Assembly: GCA_963828415.1 (NCBI GenBank)
Contig: CAWHEI010000001.1
Location: 124,001-188,000 of the forward strand
Direction: 5' to 3'
DNA length: 64,000 bases
From: Sva-07 sp963828415
Lineage (GTDB): Bacteria; Actinomycetota; Acidimicrobiia; Acidimicrobiales; Ilumatobacteraceae
Shown: in pieces, positions 25,610 to 34,524 of the stretch
Layout of the letters: each line of letters begins with the position of its first letter
Numbering within the stretch: the stretch's first letter is position 1
Program-made: the position numbers and the translations under genes
The notes under the pieces: model-generated
The model's database searches: none
Told to the model about the DNA's origin: nothing
The model's input: only the letters and a program-made list of their open reading frames with translations

Positions 25610-25666
25610 TTGAGGGCCGGGGAGGGAGTCGAACCCTCCGTCGTCGACCACCCGGTCGGCCCTCAA
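25610..25666. other. tRNA-like structured element (T-arm plus acceptor-like stem, no anticodon arm)
   Basis: On the minus strand TTGAGGGCCG and CGGCCCTCAA form a perfect 10-bp closing stem. Inside are a small hairpin (GACC-GGGT-GGTC) and a T-arm-like hairpin, GAGGG-TTCGACT-CCCTC. A full cloverleaf cannot be drawn because no anticodon arm or properly placed acceptor is present. It lies between convergent genes, so a terminator, a tRNA remnant or an attachment-site scar are alternatives. Confidence 0.5.
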
Positions 25667-25738
25667 CCACCAACCGATCCGTCTCTGACTCCATCGTGTG
25701 CCCATCCAACGACGGCCACAACGGCCCAATGTCACCGA

Positions 25739-26509
25739 TCAGTAACGACCACCATCGACGAGGAAATGCTGTGCGGTGCACGCCGCACCGTCGTCGGCGG
25801 CAAGGAAGAGCACCATCTGGGCGAACTCGGGCGCGGTGATGCGTCGCTTGATCGCCTGATCGCGCATCGTTCCGGCCTCTCCCTCGGGCGTCCACCACTT
25901 CGTGAGCTGCCGTTCGGTCGCCACCCAGCCCGGCATCACCGTGTTGACCCGCACCCCGTCGACACCGAACGTTCGCGCCATCGTCCGGGTGATGCCCTCG
26001 ACGGCCGACTTCGCGATCGCATAGCCGGGGAACATGTCTTCCTGCATCAGGTAGCTGCTCGAGCCGATGTTGATGATCGAGCCGCTCCCGGCCTCGATCA
26101 TCTGCGGCGCGAGTGCCTGGATCGCGAAGAAGTAGTGACGCAGGTTCGTGTTGATCCGGTTGTCGAAGTACTCCGGTGTGACGTCGCGCCAGTCGTGGCG
26201 ATCGTCGCTCGCAGCGTTGTTGACGAGCACATGGACCCCGCCGAGTGTCTCGACCGCGGACGCGCATGCCTGCTGGAGCGCGGGGATGTCGAGCAGGTCG
26301 ACCTCGGCGAAGCGCGGTGCATGAATGACACCTCGCTCGACGCAACGGGCGACGGTCTCCTCGGAGGCCTCGACGTCCTTGTCGACGAAGAAGACCTTCG
26401 AGCCCTGGAGCGCGAACTCCTCGACCATCGCGCTGCCGATCCCGGCCGCACCGCCGGTGATGAACACGCCGCGGTCGACGAGAGAGGGGTAGGTGGCGTA
26501 CTGGGTCAC
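25739..26509 (-). CDS. SDR family oxidoreductase
   Basis: 256 residues from the GTG at 26509, preceded by AAGGAG. The NAD(P)-binding glycine motif is TGGAAGIGSA near residue 14, VLVNNAAS is the NNAG-like block, and the catalytic residues appear as Ser in NIGSSSYLM and YxxxK in GYAIAKSAVEG. C-terminal VDGGRY is a common SDR ending. Substrate unknown. A longer N-terminal reading to 26614 overlaps the divergent promoter of the DUF4157 gene and is not preferred. Confidence 0.88.
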   Translation of the reverse strand: MTQYATYPSLVDRGVFITGGAAGIGSAMVEEFALQGSKVFFVDKDVEASEETVARCVERGVIHAPRFAEVDLLDIPALQQACASAVETLGGVHVLVNNAASDDRHDWRDVTPEYFDNRINTNLRHYFFAIQALAPQMIEAGSGSIINIGSSSYLMQEDMFPGYAIAKSAVEGITRTMARTFGVDGVRVNTVMPGWVATERQLTKWWTPEGEAGTMRDQAIKRRITAPEFAQMVLFLAADDGAACTAQHFLVDGGRY

Positions 26510-26589
26510 GGCATCTCCTTGTTCGACGGCGTCGATCATCGCCTGCACGCTGGACTCTACGCCGTACCGGTCGGCTGGCTCCGGGCGAC

Positions 26590-26595
26590 TACGGT
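26590..26595 (+). promoter_or_regulatory. Putative -10 element upstream of the DUF4157 gene
   Basis: TACGGT is six bases before an ATG at 26602. That ATG opens an 8-codon frame (MTTPRRRW) whose TGA overlaps the GTG of the main gene at 26625, so a leader peptide with coupled translation, or a small frameshift at the start, is possible. Confidence 0.4.
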
Positions 26596-26624
26596 GCTGG
26601 CATGACGACACCAAGGCGTCGCTG

Positions 26625-28373
26625 GTGAGTGAGCGCGTCGTTCACCCCGAAACACTCGACCGGTCAGCAGGTGACCTCGAGCCCGTCGCTCCTCAGCTCG
26701 GATCGTTGCCGCAACATCTCACGGTCCAGACGAAACTGTCCGTGGGCCCGGCCGGAGATCGGTACGAGCGTGAAGCCGACGCAGTCGCCGACCGCGTCGT
26801 CGCCGCACTCCGCCTACCCACAGTCCCACCCTCCGGTGGCGCCGGTCAGGGTCGGGCGCAGCGCATGTCGGCTCGACCCGTTCAGCGTGACACCGCGCCG
26901 GTGGCCGGCCGGGTGCAACGGATGGTTCACCTCGGAAGTGACGGTGGTGACGTCGACGATCACACCGAGCGCGCGATCAGGTCGGCCCAAGCGGGTGGCA
27001 CGCCGCTCCCGGACAACGTCCGCTCCACTCTCGAGCCGGCCTTCGGCGCCGACTTCAGCGGAATTCGCGTGCACGAGGGTGCCCAGGCGAGCGCACTCAA
27101 CGAACGGATCCAGGCAAAGGCGTTCACGACGGGCAACCACGTCTTCTTCCGAGACGGACTGCCTGACATCTCCCAGCGCGACGGCCAGCACCTGCTCGCC
27201 CATGAACTCGCCCACACGCTCCAGCAGGGCGCGGTGGGTGCCCGGGCGCAGCGGGCCGTCTCGGTTCAACGCTTTCTCGACCCATCGCAGCAGGCCAAGC
27301 TGAGCAAGGCCCGCGCTGATCTGGCGGCCATCCTGCAGACGAAGAAGGGTGAAGGCAAGAAGGCTGCTGCTCGGAAGACGAGGATCGACGATCTGCGGCG
27401 CGAGGTCGCAGCACTGGAGGCGAAGGACCAGGCAACACCTGAGCCGACACCTGCGTTGGACGCGTCGATCGCACCGAAAACCGGGGCACCGACCGGCGCC
27501 GGTGGAGGCACGGCCAGTGCACAGCCGACCAGCGCTCTGCCCGTCCCGACTGCGACGGTGGGGCCGAAGGTGGCACCGAAGGTCGATGCGGAACCCGAAG
27601 CGGTGGCGCCGGTGGATCCGCTCGTCGGCACACGCGCATCGCTGTTGGCGGACCTCGACGCCGCCCACCAGCGGATGGTCGGTATCCGTGCCACCGCAAC
27701 GACCGCGCTTCGGGCTCGCATGCCTCGCGGCTACACGACGACCGCGACCGACATCGCCAAGATCGTCGGCGGCCTCGCTCCGCAAGCGACGTTCGACGAC
27801 TACCGCGCCAGGATTCAGACGCTCACCGCCGATCAGGTGGCAGGGGCCACCGGCGCCGTCGCCAAGATCGTCGAGGACTTCAGCGATCAGGCCATCCAGC
27901 GTCGCGTCGAATGGTGGGTCGGCATTCTGAATGGTCTCACCACCACGCAGGTCACCCAACTCGTTGATGCTGCCACCGACGACACCGGCAAGACCGCCCT
28001 GCGGAACCACCTCCTGCTCGTCATCGGTTCGCGAGTCGAGGTCGGTGCGCTGCGGTCGTACTACCGGTCGAAACACGACCGAGAGGAGAACGCCACGTAC
28101 GGGATGAGCTTCGACCTCTCGAACTCTCCGCTCGCGGTCCACTGTCACACCGCAGGCAGCGGAACGCAGATCACCAGCGTGTCGCTGAAACATCGCAATC
28201 GCGAGGGCGGCGCCCCTGTACTCAGCGAGAACTGGCTCGGAGACAAGCTGGCCCGTGAGCTGGTCAACGGGATCGGTCGCGGAGCCGAGAACCCCAGGGC
28301 AGTGGTCCTCGACATCAAGAGCGGCGCGCGTCGGGCGGGCAAGTGGAGCCGTCCGGGCCTGCGAGGGTCGTGA
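26625..28373 (+). CDS. DUF4157 (eCIS-core) putative metallopeptidase with unknown C-terminal domain
   Basis: 582 residues from the GTG at 26625. The N-terminal part shows the DUF4157/eCIS_core lead (KLSVGPAGDRYEREADAVAD, residues 37-56) and the core (128-205) with LPDNVRSTLEPAFGADFSG, RVHEGAQASALNERIQAKAF and the zinc-protease motif HELAH at 193-197. Several VQR motifs flank the core. A basic coiled linker and Pro/Ala-rich stretch (about 225-330) lead to a C-terminal helical domain and a final beta-rich part with LAVHCHTAGSGTQITSVSLK. DUF4157 proteins are associated with extracellular contractile injection systems, but no sheath, tube or baseplate gene is in this window. No signal peptide is visible. 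Confidence 0.82.
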   Translation: MSERVVHPETLDRSAGDLEPVAPQLGSLPQHLTVQTKLSVGPAGDRYEREADAVADRVVAALRLPTVPPSGGAGQGRAQRMSARPVQRDTAPVAGRVQRMVHLGSDGGDVDDHTERAIRSAQAGGTPLPDNVRSTLEPAFGADFSGIRVHEGAQASALNERIQAKAFTTGNHVFFRDGLPDISQRDGQHLLAHELAHTLQQGAVGARAQRAVSVQRFLDPSQQAKLSKARADLAAILQTKKGEGKKAAARKTRIDDLRREVAALEAKDQATPEPTPALDASIAPKTGAPTGAGGGTASAQPTSALPVPTATVGPKVAPKVDAEPEAVAPVDPLVGTRASLLADLDAAHQRMVGIRATATTALRARMPRGYTTTATDIAKIVGGLAPQATFDDYRARIQTLTADQVAGATGAVAKIVEDFSDQAIQRRVEWWVGILNGLTTTQVTQLVDAATDDTGKTALRNHLLLVIGSRVEVGALRSYYRSKHDREENATYGMSFDLSNSPLAVHCHTAGSGTQITSVSLKHRNREGGAPVLSENWLGDKLARELVNGIGRGAENPRAVVLDIKSGARRAGKWSRPGLRGS

Positions 28374-28394
28374 CCGCCGAGAGGCGACGCCGGC

Positions 28395-29639
28395 TCAGCC
28401 CAAGCGCCTGAGTTCGGTGTTGCGCACGTAGGTCGTGGCGACGACCGCGAAGCCGATCGCGGCCGCAAGGCTGATCGCGTTGCCCGTGCCGATCTTCGAC
28501 GCGAGCAGGCCGAGGGCCAGTGCCCCGAAGGGCATCAACCCGACGTTCACGAGTGTGTAGAGCCCCATCACACGGCCCATCAGGGCTTGGGGTGTGTTGG
28601 CCTGGACCAGCCCCTGATTCATGTTGATGAAGAATCCTCCGGCAAGGCCCATCAGGAACGCCAGCACCAGCACCTGCCAGAACTCGGTGGTGCGACCGGT
28701 GAGGAACGTGATCGCGGCACCGCACATCATTGCCCGCTGGAAGATCGCTCCCTTGTTCTTCATGTCGCCCTTGCGGAGGACCACGAACGACGTGATGGCG
28801 ATGCCGACGCCCATCAACGCCAGCGGGAGCGCGGCCTGGCCGGCGTCCATGTCCAGTTCGCCCTTCACATGGGCCTGAATCGTGACCATGATCGCCGGGT
28901 TGATCGTCAGGCTGGCGGTCAACAGCAGTCCGAAGAGCGTCTTGAGGTGATGGTCGTCGAGCACGTGACGTACCGCCGTTCGTGTCTCGTCGAGGACGGA
29001 TCGGCGCTCGCGAATCTCCTCGTGCGCCGGTATCTCCAGACGCAGGAGGAACAGCACACCGACGAACATCAGGATCGCCTGGAACCAGAACGCGCCTTCG
29101 AAACCGAACTGATCGCCGACCACCTTGGCGAGCACGGGCCCGAGGATCATCGACAGGGTGATGGCGATCGCGTTCAGGGCGATCGCGCCGAAGAGCTGCT
29201 CCCTGGGAACCAGCATCGGGATGAGCGCCGATCGAACGGGCGAGCCCACTGCAGCGGCAGACCCGGCCAGCAACGTCGACAGGATCACCCAGCCGAGGTT
29301 GACCGCTCCCGTCCCCACGACGATGGCCGTGGCGGCCATGACGATGCCGCCCGCCACCTGGGTGAGCAGCAGCATCTTGCGACGGTCCCAGCGGTCGGCC
29401 CACGCACCTGCCTGCAACACGAGCAGCGCCGCGGGAAGACCGAGCGTGAACACGACCAGTCCTTGGATGCTCTCGCTGCGCAACAGACCGTCGAGCACCA
29501 GCCACCCGAACACGAACCGCTGCGCGTTCGCGACCAGGAAGAACGCCACGTTGTTGAACCACAGGTACCGGTAGGCGCGAACCGACAGTGGATTCGCTGG
29601 GCGCGCCGTCACGGCGGCTGCCTGATCGGCCGTGGTCAT
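28395..29639 (-). CDS. MFS transporter, DHA3-like
   Basis: 414 residues from the ATG at 29639 with about twelve hydrophobic helices. The start NPLSVRAYRYLWFNNVAFF, the loop GAWADRWDRRKMLLLTQV and GSAAAVGSPVRSALIPMLV are typical of DHA3-type exporters, as in the gene at 4161, though the two are not close copies. The C-terminal half contains FLMGLAGGFFINMNQGLVQ, also common in this group. Small-molecule export is likely; substrate unknown. It is followed on the same strand by nothing coding before the convergent DUF4157 gene. Confidence 0.86.
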   Translation of the reverse strand: MTTADQAAAVTARPANPLSVRAYRYLWFNNVAFFLVANAQRFVFGWLVLDGLLRSESIQGLVVFTLGLPAALLVLQAGAWADRWDRRKMLLLTQVAGGIVMAATAIVVGTGAVNLGWVILSTLLAGSAAAVGSPVRSALIPMLVPREQLFGAIALNAIAITLSMILGPVLAKVVGDQFGFEGAFWFQAILMFVGVLFLLRLEIPAHEEIRERRSVLDETRTAVRHVLDDHHLKTLFGLLLTASLTINPAIMVTIQAHVKGELDMDAGQAALPLALMGVGIAITSFVVLRKGDMKNKGAIFQRAMMCGAAITFLTGRTTEFWQVLVLAFLMGLAGGFFINMNQGLVQANTPQALMGRVMGLYTLVNVGLMPFGALALGLLASKIGTGNAISLAAAIGFAVVATTYVRNTELRRLG

Positions 29640-29700
29640 CGAGTGAGCATGACACTGCGCGGCCATCGCCGACGGACCAGAGTGCTGCGACTGCGGTCGG

Positions 29701-30514
29701 TCAGTGCGGCGTGGTGATGTCGACGACGACCGCCGCGTGGTCGCTGGGCCAAACGGCAGTGCCGTCGACGTCGACCGGGCCGGTGCCGACGAGTTCGGCA
29801 GTGATCGGATTGCCCGTCGGTTTCGGGCGCGGCCACGACACCAACACGTAGTCGATGCGGCGGTTCGGCCAGGCGCTGTCGGCGGCGTACGGATTGGTCG
29901 GACACCAGGTTGCACCTGCCCCGTCGCCCACCTGCTCCCACGCGTCGGAGAAGACAATTCCCGGGGCTCCCGGCTCCCGCCCGGTCAGCATGCGCACCTC
30001 GGCGCTGTCCGAAACGGCGTTGAGGTCGGCGCCGACGATCGCGGGGAGATCGGACGTCGGGTCGCCTCGCCACTGCGAGGCCAGCTCGAGCAGCCGACGG
30101 CACTGGAGCTGGCGGGCGGCCGAATCGTCGAAGCGGTGATCGAGGTGGGTCGAAGCGATCGGCCAGGCACCCCATGGCGTCGACACCGCAGCTGCGACCA
30201 CCCGGCGATGTCCGGGCGACCCGTCGGCACGGGGGAGTGCCTCGTCGGCGAGCAGCCGCGCCGGCCAGCGCGAGAGCACCGCGTTGGTGAACCCGACGTC
30301 GGAGCGTCCGATCGGGGTGCTGCTGACCGCGTGGTAGCCGAGTTCGTCGCAGAGCACCGCAGCCATGCCGGCACCGCTGGCGTCGGCCCACGCCTCCTGC
30401 AGACACAACACGTCGGGGACAGTGGAGCGGATCGTGTCGACGATGGCGCGCTCGGCGCGTCTCCCACGGCCCGAACCGCCACCACAGGTTCCACGTCATC
30501 ACACGCAGCGTCAT
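29701..30514 (-). pseudogene. Endonuclease/exonuclease/phosphatase family protein, frameshift near the N-terminus
   Basis: The start ATG at 30514 gives MTLRVMTWNLWWRFGPWE, the expected N-terminal strand. The conserved reading then continues one frame over as RAERAIVDTIRSTVPDVLCLQ to the TGA at 29701. The break lies near 30459-30465; losing one base or gaining two restores about 270 residues. The metal and phosphate-site motifs are present: TWNLW, CLQEAW, STHLDHR, VGADLN, RRIDYVLVSW and SDHAAVVVD. The family includes nucleases and sphingomyelinase-like phosphodiesterases; the substrate is unknown. Confidence 0.78.
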
Positions 30515-30566
30515 CGTGACATCTTGGCGGCCCTGCCCGCGTCGACGCTGTACCGGCCGTGCGGCG

Positions 30567-31982
30567 TCAGCCGTAGAGCGGCGGGAGGCGGTCAGCCCAC
30601 GGCGCTGCGGATTCGAGCTGCGCTGCGAGGCGGATCAGCAGCGCTTCGTCGTCGATCGGTCCGACGAACTGCACGCCGACCGGAAGGTCGTCGTGACTCC
30701 AGTGCAACGGGAGCGACATCGCCGGCTGCCCGCTGACGTTGAACTGGGCGGTGAACTGCAGGATGCTCGTGAGTCGCTCGGTGCCGAGATCGGGATCGCT
30801 CAGCCAGCCGATCGGCGGCGGCGGGACTGCGATGACGGGGCTGACCAGCACGTCGAAGTCGTCCCACCACGCATGCATGCGACGCGACCAGGCGTGCACC
30901 CAGTTGACCGACGCGATGTAGTCGGCTGCGGTGATCGCACGTCCGATCGATCCCATCAGCCAGTTGCTCGCCTCGACGTCGTCCTCGACGATCGGGCGAC
31001 CGATCGACTCGCCCATGTTCACGAAGTCGACGGCGGTCGCCACGGCCACGATGGTCACGAAGTGTCGGGAGAACTCGTCGTCGAAGAACGCACTGGGCTG
31101 CGCCACTTCGACGTCGTGGCCGAGCGATTCGAGCAGCGACCCGGCTGCTTCGACCGCAGCGACGCACTCGGCGTGGGTGTCGACTCCGCGATGGGTTGGG
31201 GCGAGCCCGATGCGAAGCCGGCCGGGATCGGCGCCGGCCTCGTCGGCGAATGGCCGCGTCGGCGCCGCTGCGGTGTACGGATCTCCGACGCGGCGCCCCG
31301 ACATGATGTCGAGGAGTGCCGCGGTGTCGCGCACCGACCTCGACACCACCCCATCGGTGGTTGCGCCGGCCCAGCCCTCGCCGGTCTTCGGCCCCTGGGA
31401 GATCCGGCCGCGACTCGGCTTGAGCCCGACGAGACCGCACTCGCTCGCGGGGACCCGGATCGAACCGCCGCCATCGCTCGCGTGCGCGACTGGCACCATC
31501 CCCGCCGCAACCGCCGCGGCGGATCCGCCCGACGAGCCTCCGGTCGAGTGATCGGTGTTCCACGGATTGCGGGTGGGACCGAACGCCTCGGGTTCGGTCG
31601 TGATCGTTCCGCCGAGTTCGGGCGTGTTCGTACGTCCGAGGGTGACGAACCCGGCTCCCCGGATCGACTCGTACAGGTACGAGTCGTGCGTGGCGCGGAC
31701 GCCGGCGTCACGCAGCGCGCGGTTGCCGAGCGTGTGGGGCTCACCCGCCATCTCGCAGCCGAGGTCCTTCACGAGGAACGGGACACCCCGGAACGGTCCG
31801 TCGGGGAGATCGCTGCGTGCCTCGGCCCGCGCAGCCTCGAATCGCTCGTGGATCACCGCATTGATCGTCGGGTCGAGATGCTCGACGCGGGCGATCGCCT
31901 CGTCGACGAGTTCGGCCGGTGATGCCTTGCCCGAACGGACGAGTGCTGCAAGTTCGGTGGCGTCGGGGAGTGTCGTGGCCAT
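30567..31982 (-). CDS. Amidase signature family hydrolase
   Basis: 471 residues from the ATG at 31982. The Ser-cisSer-Lys triad is visible: Lys in FLVKDLGCEMAGEPH, the Gly/Ser-rich STGGSSGGSAAAVAAGM, and the cis-Ser region DGGGSIRVPASECGLVGLK. C-terminal GQPAMSLPLHWSHDDLPVGV is also typical. It resembles general acylamidases more than GatA, since no gatC or gatB is nearby. The gene precedes, on the same strand, nothing that suggests a substrate. The universal stress protein gene ends nine bases upstream. Confidence 0.88.
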   Translation of the reverse strand: MATTLPDATELAALVRSGKASPAELVDEAIARVEHLDPTINAVIHERFEAARAEARSDLPDGPFRGVPFLVKDLGCEMAGEPHTLGNRALRDAGVRATHDSYLYESIRGAGFVTLGRTNTPELGGTITTEPEAFGPTRNPWNTDHSTGGSSGGSAAAVAAGMVPVAHASDGGGSIRVPASECGLVGLKPSRGRISQGPKTGEGWAGATTDGVVSRSVRDTAALLDIMSGRRVGDPYTAAAPTRPFADEAGADPGRLRIGLAPTHRGVDTHAECVAAVEAAGSLLESLGHDVEVAQPSAFFDDEFSRHFVTIVAVATAVDFVNMGESIGRPIVEDDVEASNWLMGSIGRAITAADYIASVNWVHAWSRRMHAWWDDFDVLVSPVIAVPPPPIGWLSDPDLGTERLTSILQFTAQFNVSGQPAMSLPLHWSHDDLPVGVQFVGPIDDEALLIRLAAQLESAAPWADRLPPLYG

Positions 31983-31990
31983 GGAGAACC

Positions 31991-32425
31991 TCAGTCGGTG
32001 TGGACGATCAGGACGGAACGGTCGGCGTGATGGGCGCAACGACTCGACACACTGCCGAGCAGGAAGCGTCGAGCGCCCTGCATGCCGCGGCTGCCGACCA
32101 CGAGCAGGTCGGCGTCGATGTCCTCACACAGTGCGAGCAACGCGTCCGCGGGATCGCCGGACAGCTGATGGGTGCTCACCTCGGCTCCCATGGCGGCAGC
32201 GGTGGCGGCGGCCGCCTCGAGGGCGGTCTGGGTCGCCTGCTTGGTGGCGTCGGTCCACTCGGCCGATGCGATCAACATGTCGGGTGCCACGACCATCGGG
32301 ATCGACGGTGTGACCATGGCGACGTGAAGCTGGGCGCCCGTTGCCGCTGCGAGTGATGCAGCGTGCTCGACGGCCTTCGAGGCAGTCGCTGAGCCATCGG
32401 TGCCCACCACGATCCTGTCGTACAT
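31991..32425 (-). CDS. Universal stress protein (UspA domain)
   Basis: 144 residues from the ATG at 32425. The N-terminus MYDRIVVGTDGSATASKAV and the C-terminal ATP-binding pattern VGSRGMQGARRFLLGSVS (G-2x-G-9x-G-S) identify a single-domain, probably ATP-binding Usp. These proteins help actinobacteria survive starvation, hypoxia and redox stress. It ends nine bases before the amidase on the same strand, so cotranscription is likely. Confidence 0.92.
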   Translation of the reverse strand: MYDRIVVGTDGSATASKAVEHAASLAAATGAQLHVAMVTPSIPMVVAPDMLIASAEWTDATKQATQTALEAAAATAAAMGAEVSTHQLSGDPADALLALCEDIDADLLVVGSRGMQGARRFLLGSVSSRCAHHADRSVLIVHTD

Positions 32426-32522
32426 CTCGCCCCCATCTCGTCGGCGATGTTGTTCGTCGACTCCCTCGTCGCACCGTAGCAAGTCGATCAAGCGTCACAT
32501 GGTGCCGGGCCTGACGCGCCGC

Positions 32523-33512
32523 TCAGCGCTCGTGGTCGCCGAACCGGTACTCGTGGGTGAGTTCGTCGAGACGGCGTTTCACGTCGTCGTCGAGGGGTGC
32601 ATCGAGCGCAGCGACCGAGGCCGCGAGCTGGTCGGGGCGCGAGGCCCCGAGGATCGGCGCGGTGATCACCGGATTCGCGAGGACCCATCTGATCGCAAGG
32701 GTGGTCATCGGGATACCGGCGTCCTCGGCAACCTGCTGGAACTCGGCGACCGTTGCGAACATCGCATCGTGCCAGTAGCGCTCCTGGTACCGCATGCCAG
32801 CGTGACCGAGCGTGAAACGTGTTCCTTCCGTCGGCGCTCCCGGTCGGTGCTTTCCAGTGAGCAGTCCGCCGGCGAGCGGGTTGTAGGGGATCACCGCAAT
32901 TCGCTCCTCGTCGCAGAGCGGGAACAGCTCACGTTCGTTCTCGCGGAACAACAGGTTGTAGCGAGGCTGGACGCTCTCGAACCGGGTGATGCCCAACACC
33001 TCGCTGCGTCCGACCGAGCGGGCGAGTTGGTAGGCGAGCGTGTTGGAACAGCCGACGTAGCGCACCTTGCCCGAACGCACGAGGTCGTCCATCGCCTGGA
33101 GCGTCTCGTCGATCGGAGTCACCGGATCCCACGAATGCACCTGGTAGAGATCGATGTGATCGGTGCGCAGTCGGCGCAGCGACTCCTCGACCGAACGCAT
33201 GATGTTCTGGCGGCTGTTGCCGGCATCCCACGGCATCGGCCCGGTGCGGAAGAAGCACTTGGTGGCCAGAATGAACCGCTCGCGCTTGCCGTGCACCCAC
33301 GACCCGATCAGCTCCTCGGTGCGCCCGAACAGCTCGGGCGGGGCGCCGTTGGGGTACACGTCGGCGGTGTCGAAGAACGTGATGCCCGCCTCGGCGGCAG
33401 CATCCATGACGGCGAACGACGTGTCGTCGTCGCTCTGATATCCGAACGTCATCGTGCCGAGGCACAGCCGTGACACCTTCAACCCGGTTCTGCCGAACTG
33501 GACGTGCTCCAC
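32523..33512 (-). CDS. Aldo/keto reductase
   Basis: 329 residues with a TIM-barrel AKR pattern. The catalytic tetrad lies in FFDTADVYPNG (Asp, Tyr), FILATKCFF (Lys) and YQVHSWDPVTP (His). The NADPH-binding C-terminal segment includes NPVITAPILGASRPDQL. The N-terminus MEHVQFGRTGLKVSRLCLG is standard. It belongs to the group of reductases acting on varied aldehydes and ketones (YajO/PhsC-like); the substrate is not evident. Confidence 0.92.
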   Translation of the reverse strand: MEHVQFGRTGLKVSRLCLGTMTFGYQSDDDTSFAVMDAAAEAGITFFDTADVYPNGAPPELFGRTEELIGSWVHGKRERFILATKCFFRTGPMPWDAGNSRQNIMRSVEESLRRLRTDHIDLYQVHSWDPVTPIDETLQAMDDLVRSGKVRYVGCSNTLAYQLARSVGRSEVLGITRFESVQPRYNLLFRENERELFPLCDEERIAVIPYNPLAGGLLTGKHRPGAPTEGTRFTLGHAGMRYQERYWHDAMFATVAEFQQVAEDAGIPMTTLAIRWVLANPVITAPILGASRPDQLAASVAALDAPLDDDVKRRLDELTHEYRFGDHER

Positions 33513-33545
33513 GTCGGAACCGTAGATGACCGCCGGCTGCGGTGG

Positions 33546-34436
33546 TCAGTCGATGAGGATGTCGCGCAATGTCTGCGCCACGAGCGACGCTCCGGCAGCA
33601 CCGTTGAGCACGGTGTAGTGGTTGCATCCCGGGGCGTCGACCCAGCGGTGTTGCGGGTATCGGGCGCGGACGTCGTTCGTGATGAACGGGGGAGGGGTGC
33701 CGAGCATGCCGAACTCGGCGCGCACGATCGTCGTTGGCTGCTGGCGTCGATCGAGGAGGTGGCGCACCTCGTCGTTGGTGAGCATGTCGCGACCGTCTGT
33801 GCGTACTGCGGACTCGCTGACCGCCGTGCGGAAGCCGCCCTCGACCTCGATCAGGTCGGCGAGCAGGTTGCGTTCGAGGTCGGGGCTGATGCCTGCCCCG
33901 AACGCCGGGTGCGAGGCCCACATCGCGTGGTACGAGACCCGATCGGGCCAGACCGTGCGGATGCGTTCGATGCCGGGGCCGAGCATCCGATCGAGCGCTG
34001 CGTCGATGTCACCGTCCGCTGGAGCGGCCAGCGGGGTGCCACCGTCGACGAGGATGAGATCTCGGACGAGTTCGGGTCGACGTTCGGCGACCATCTCGAC
34101 CACGAAGGCACCCATCGAGTGGCCCATCAACACGAGGGGTCCGCCGAGCTGTTCGACGATCGAGACGACGTCGTCGGCGTGGCGTTCGATTCCGTACGGC
34201 TCCGGTGCGTCGAAGCTCCGCCCGCGCCCTCGCAGGTCGACGGCGACGAGATCGGCGGCCCCGGCGAGGTGGTGGGCCAATGGGTCCCAGACCCAGGCGT
34301 TCGACGTGATGCCATGCACGGCCACGACGCAGGGAGCTCCCAGGATCCCGGTCCACGACAGTGCTCCCAACTGGGCGCCGTCGACGTCGAAGTTCAGGAA
34401 TTCAGCTCGAGTGGCCAACGCCTGCCCATTCAACAC
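33546..34436 (-). CDS. Alpha/beta hydrolase
   Basis: 296 residues. The nucleophile elbow is GHSMGAF (Ser), the oxyanion region is VVAVHGITSNAWVWDPLA, and the catalytic His is in APGCNHYTVLNG. DLVAVDLRGRGRSFDAPEPYG matches the esterase/epoxide hydrolase/haloperoxidase-like group. It lies between the aldo/keto reductase and an acyl-CoA dehydrogenase, all on the minus strand, so a catabolic role is plausible. No precise substrate is proposed. Confidence 0.88.
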   Translation of the reverse strand: MLNGQALATRAEFLNFDVDGAQLGALSWTGILGAPCVVAVHGITSNAWVWDPLAHHLAGAADLVAVDLRGRGRSFDAPEPYGIERHADDVVSIVEQLGGPLVLMGHSMGAFVVEMVAERRPELVRDLILVDGGTPLAAPADGDIDAALDRMLGPGIERIRTVWPDRVSYHAMWASHPAFGAGISPDLERNLLADLIEVEGGFRTAVSESAVRTDGRDMLTNDEVRHLLDRRQQPTTIVRAEFGMLGTPPPFITNDVRARYPQHRWVDAPGCNHYTVLNGAAGASLVAQTLRDILID

Positions 34437-34524
34437 GCACCGTGGTGCCGCAGCACGCTGCGTCGATGTTCATGTGCGAACTGTACCGCCAGAACCGGCG
34501 GCTGAGCGATCCCCGGCGCGCCGA

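Noticed and set aside
25610..25666. Full tRNA gene on the minus strand
   Set aside because: No anticodon arm can be drawn and the acceptor stem does not join directly to the T-arm as in a true tRNA.
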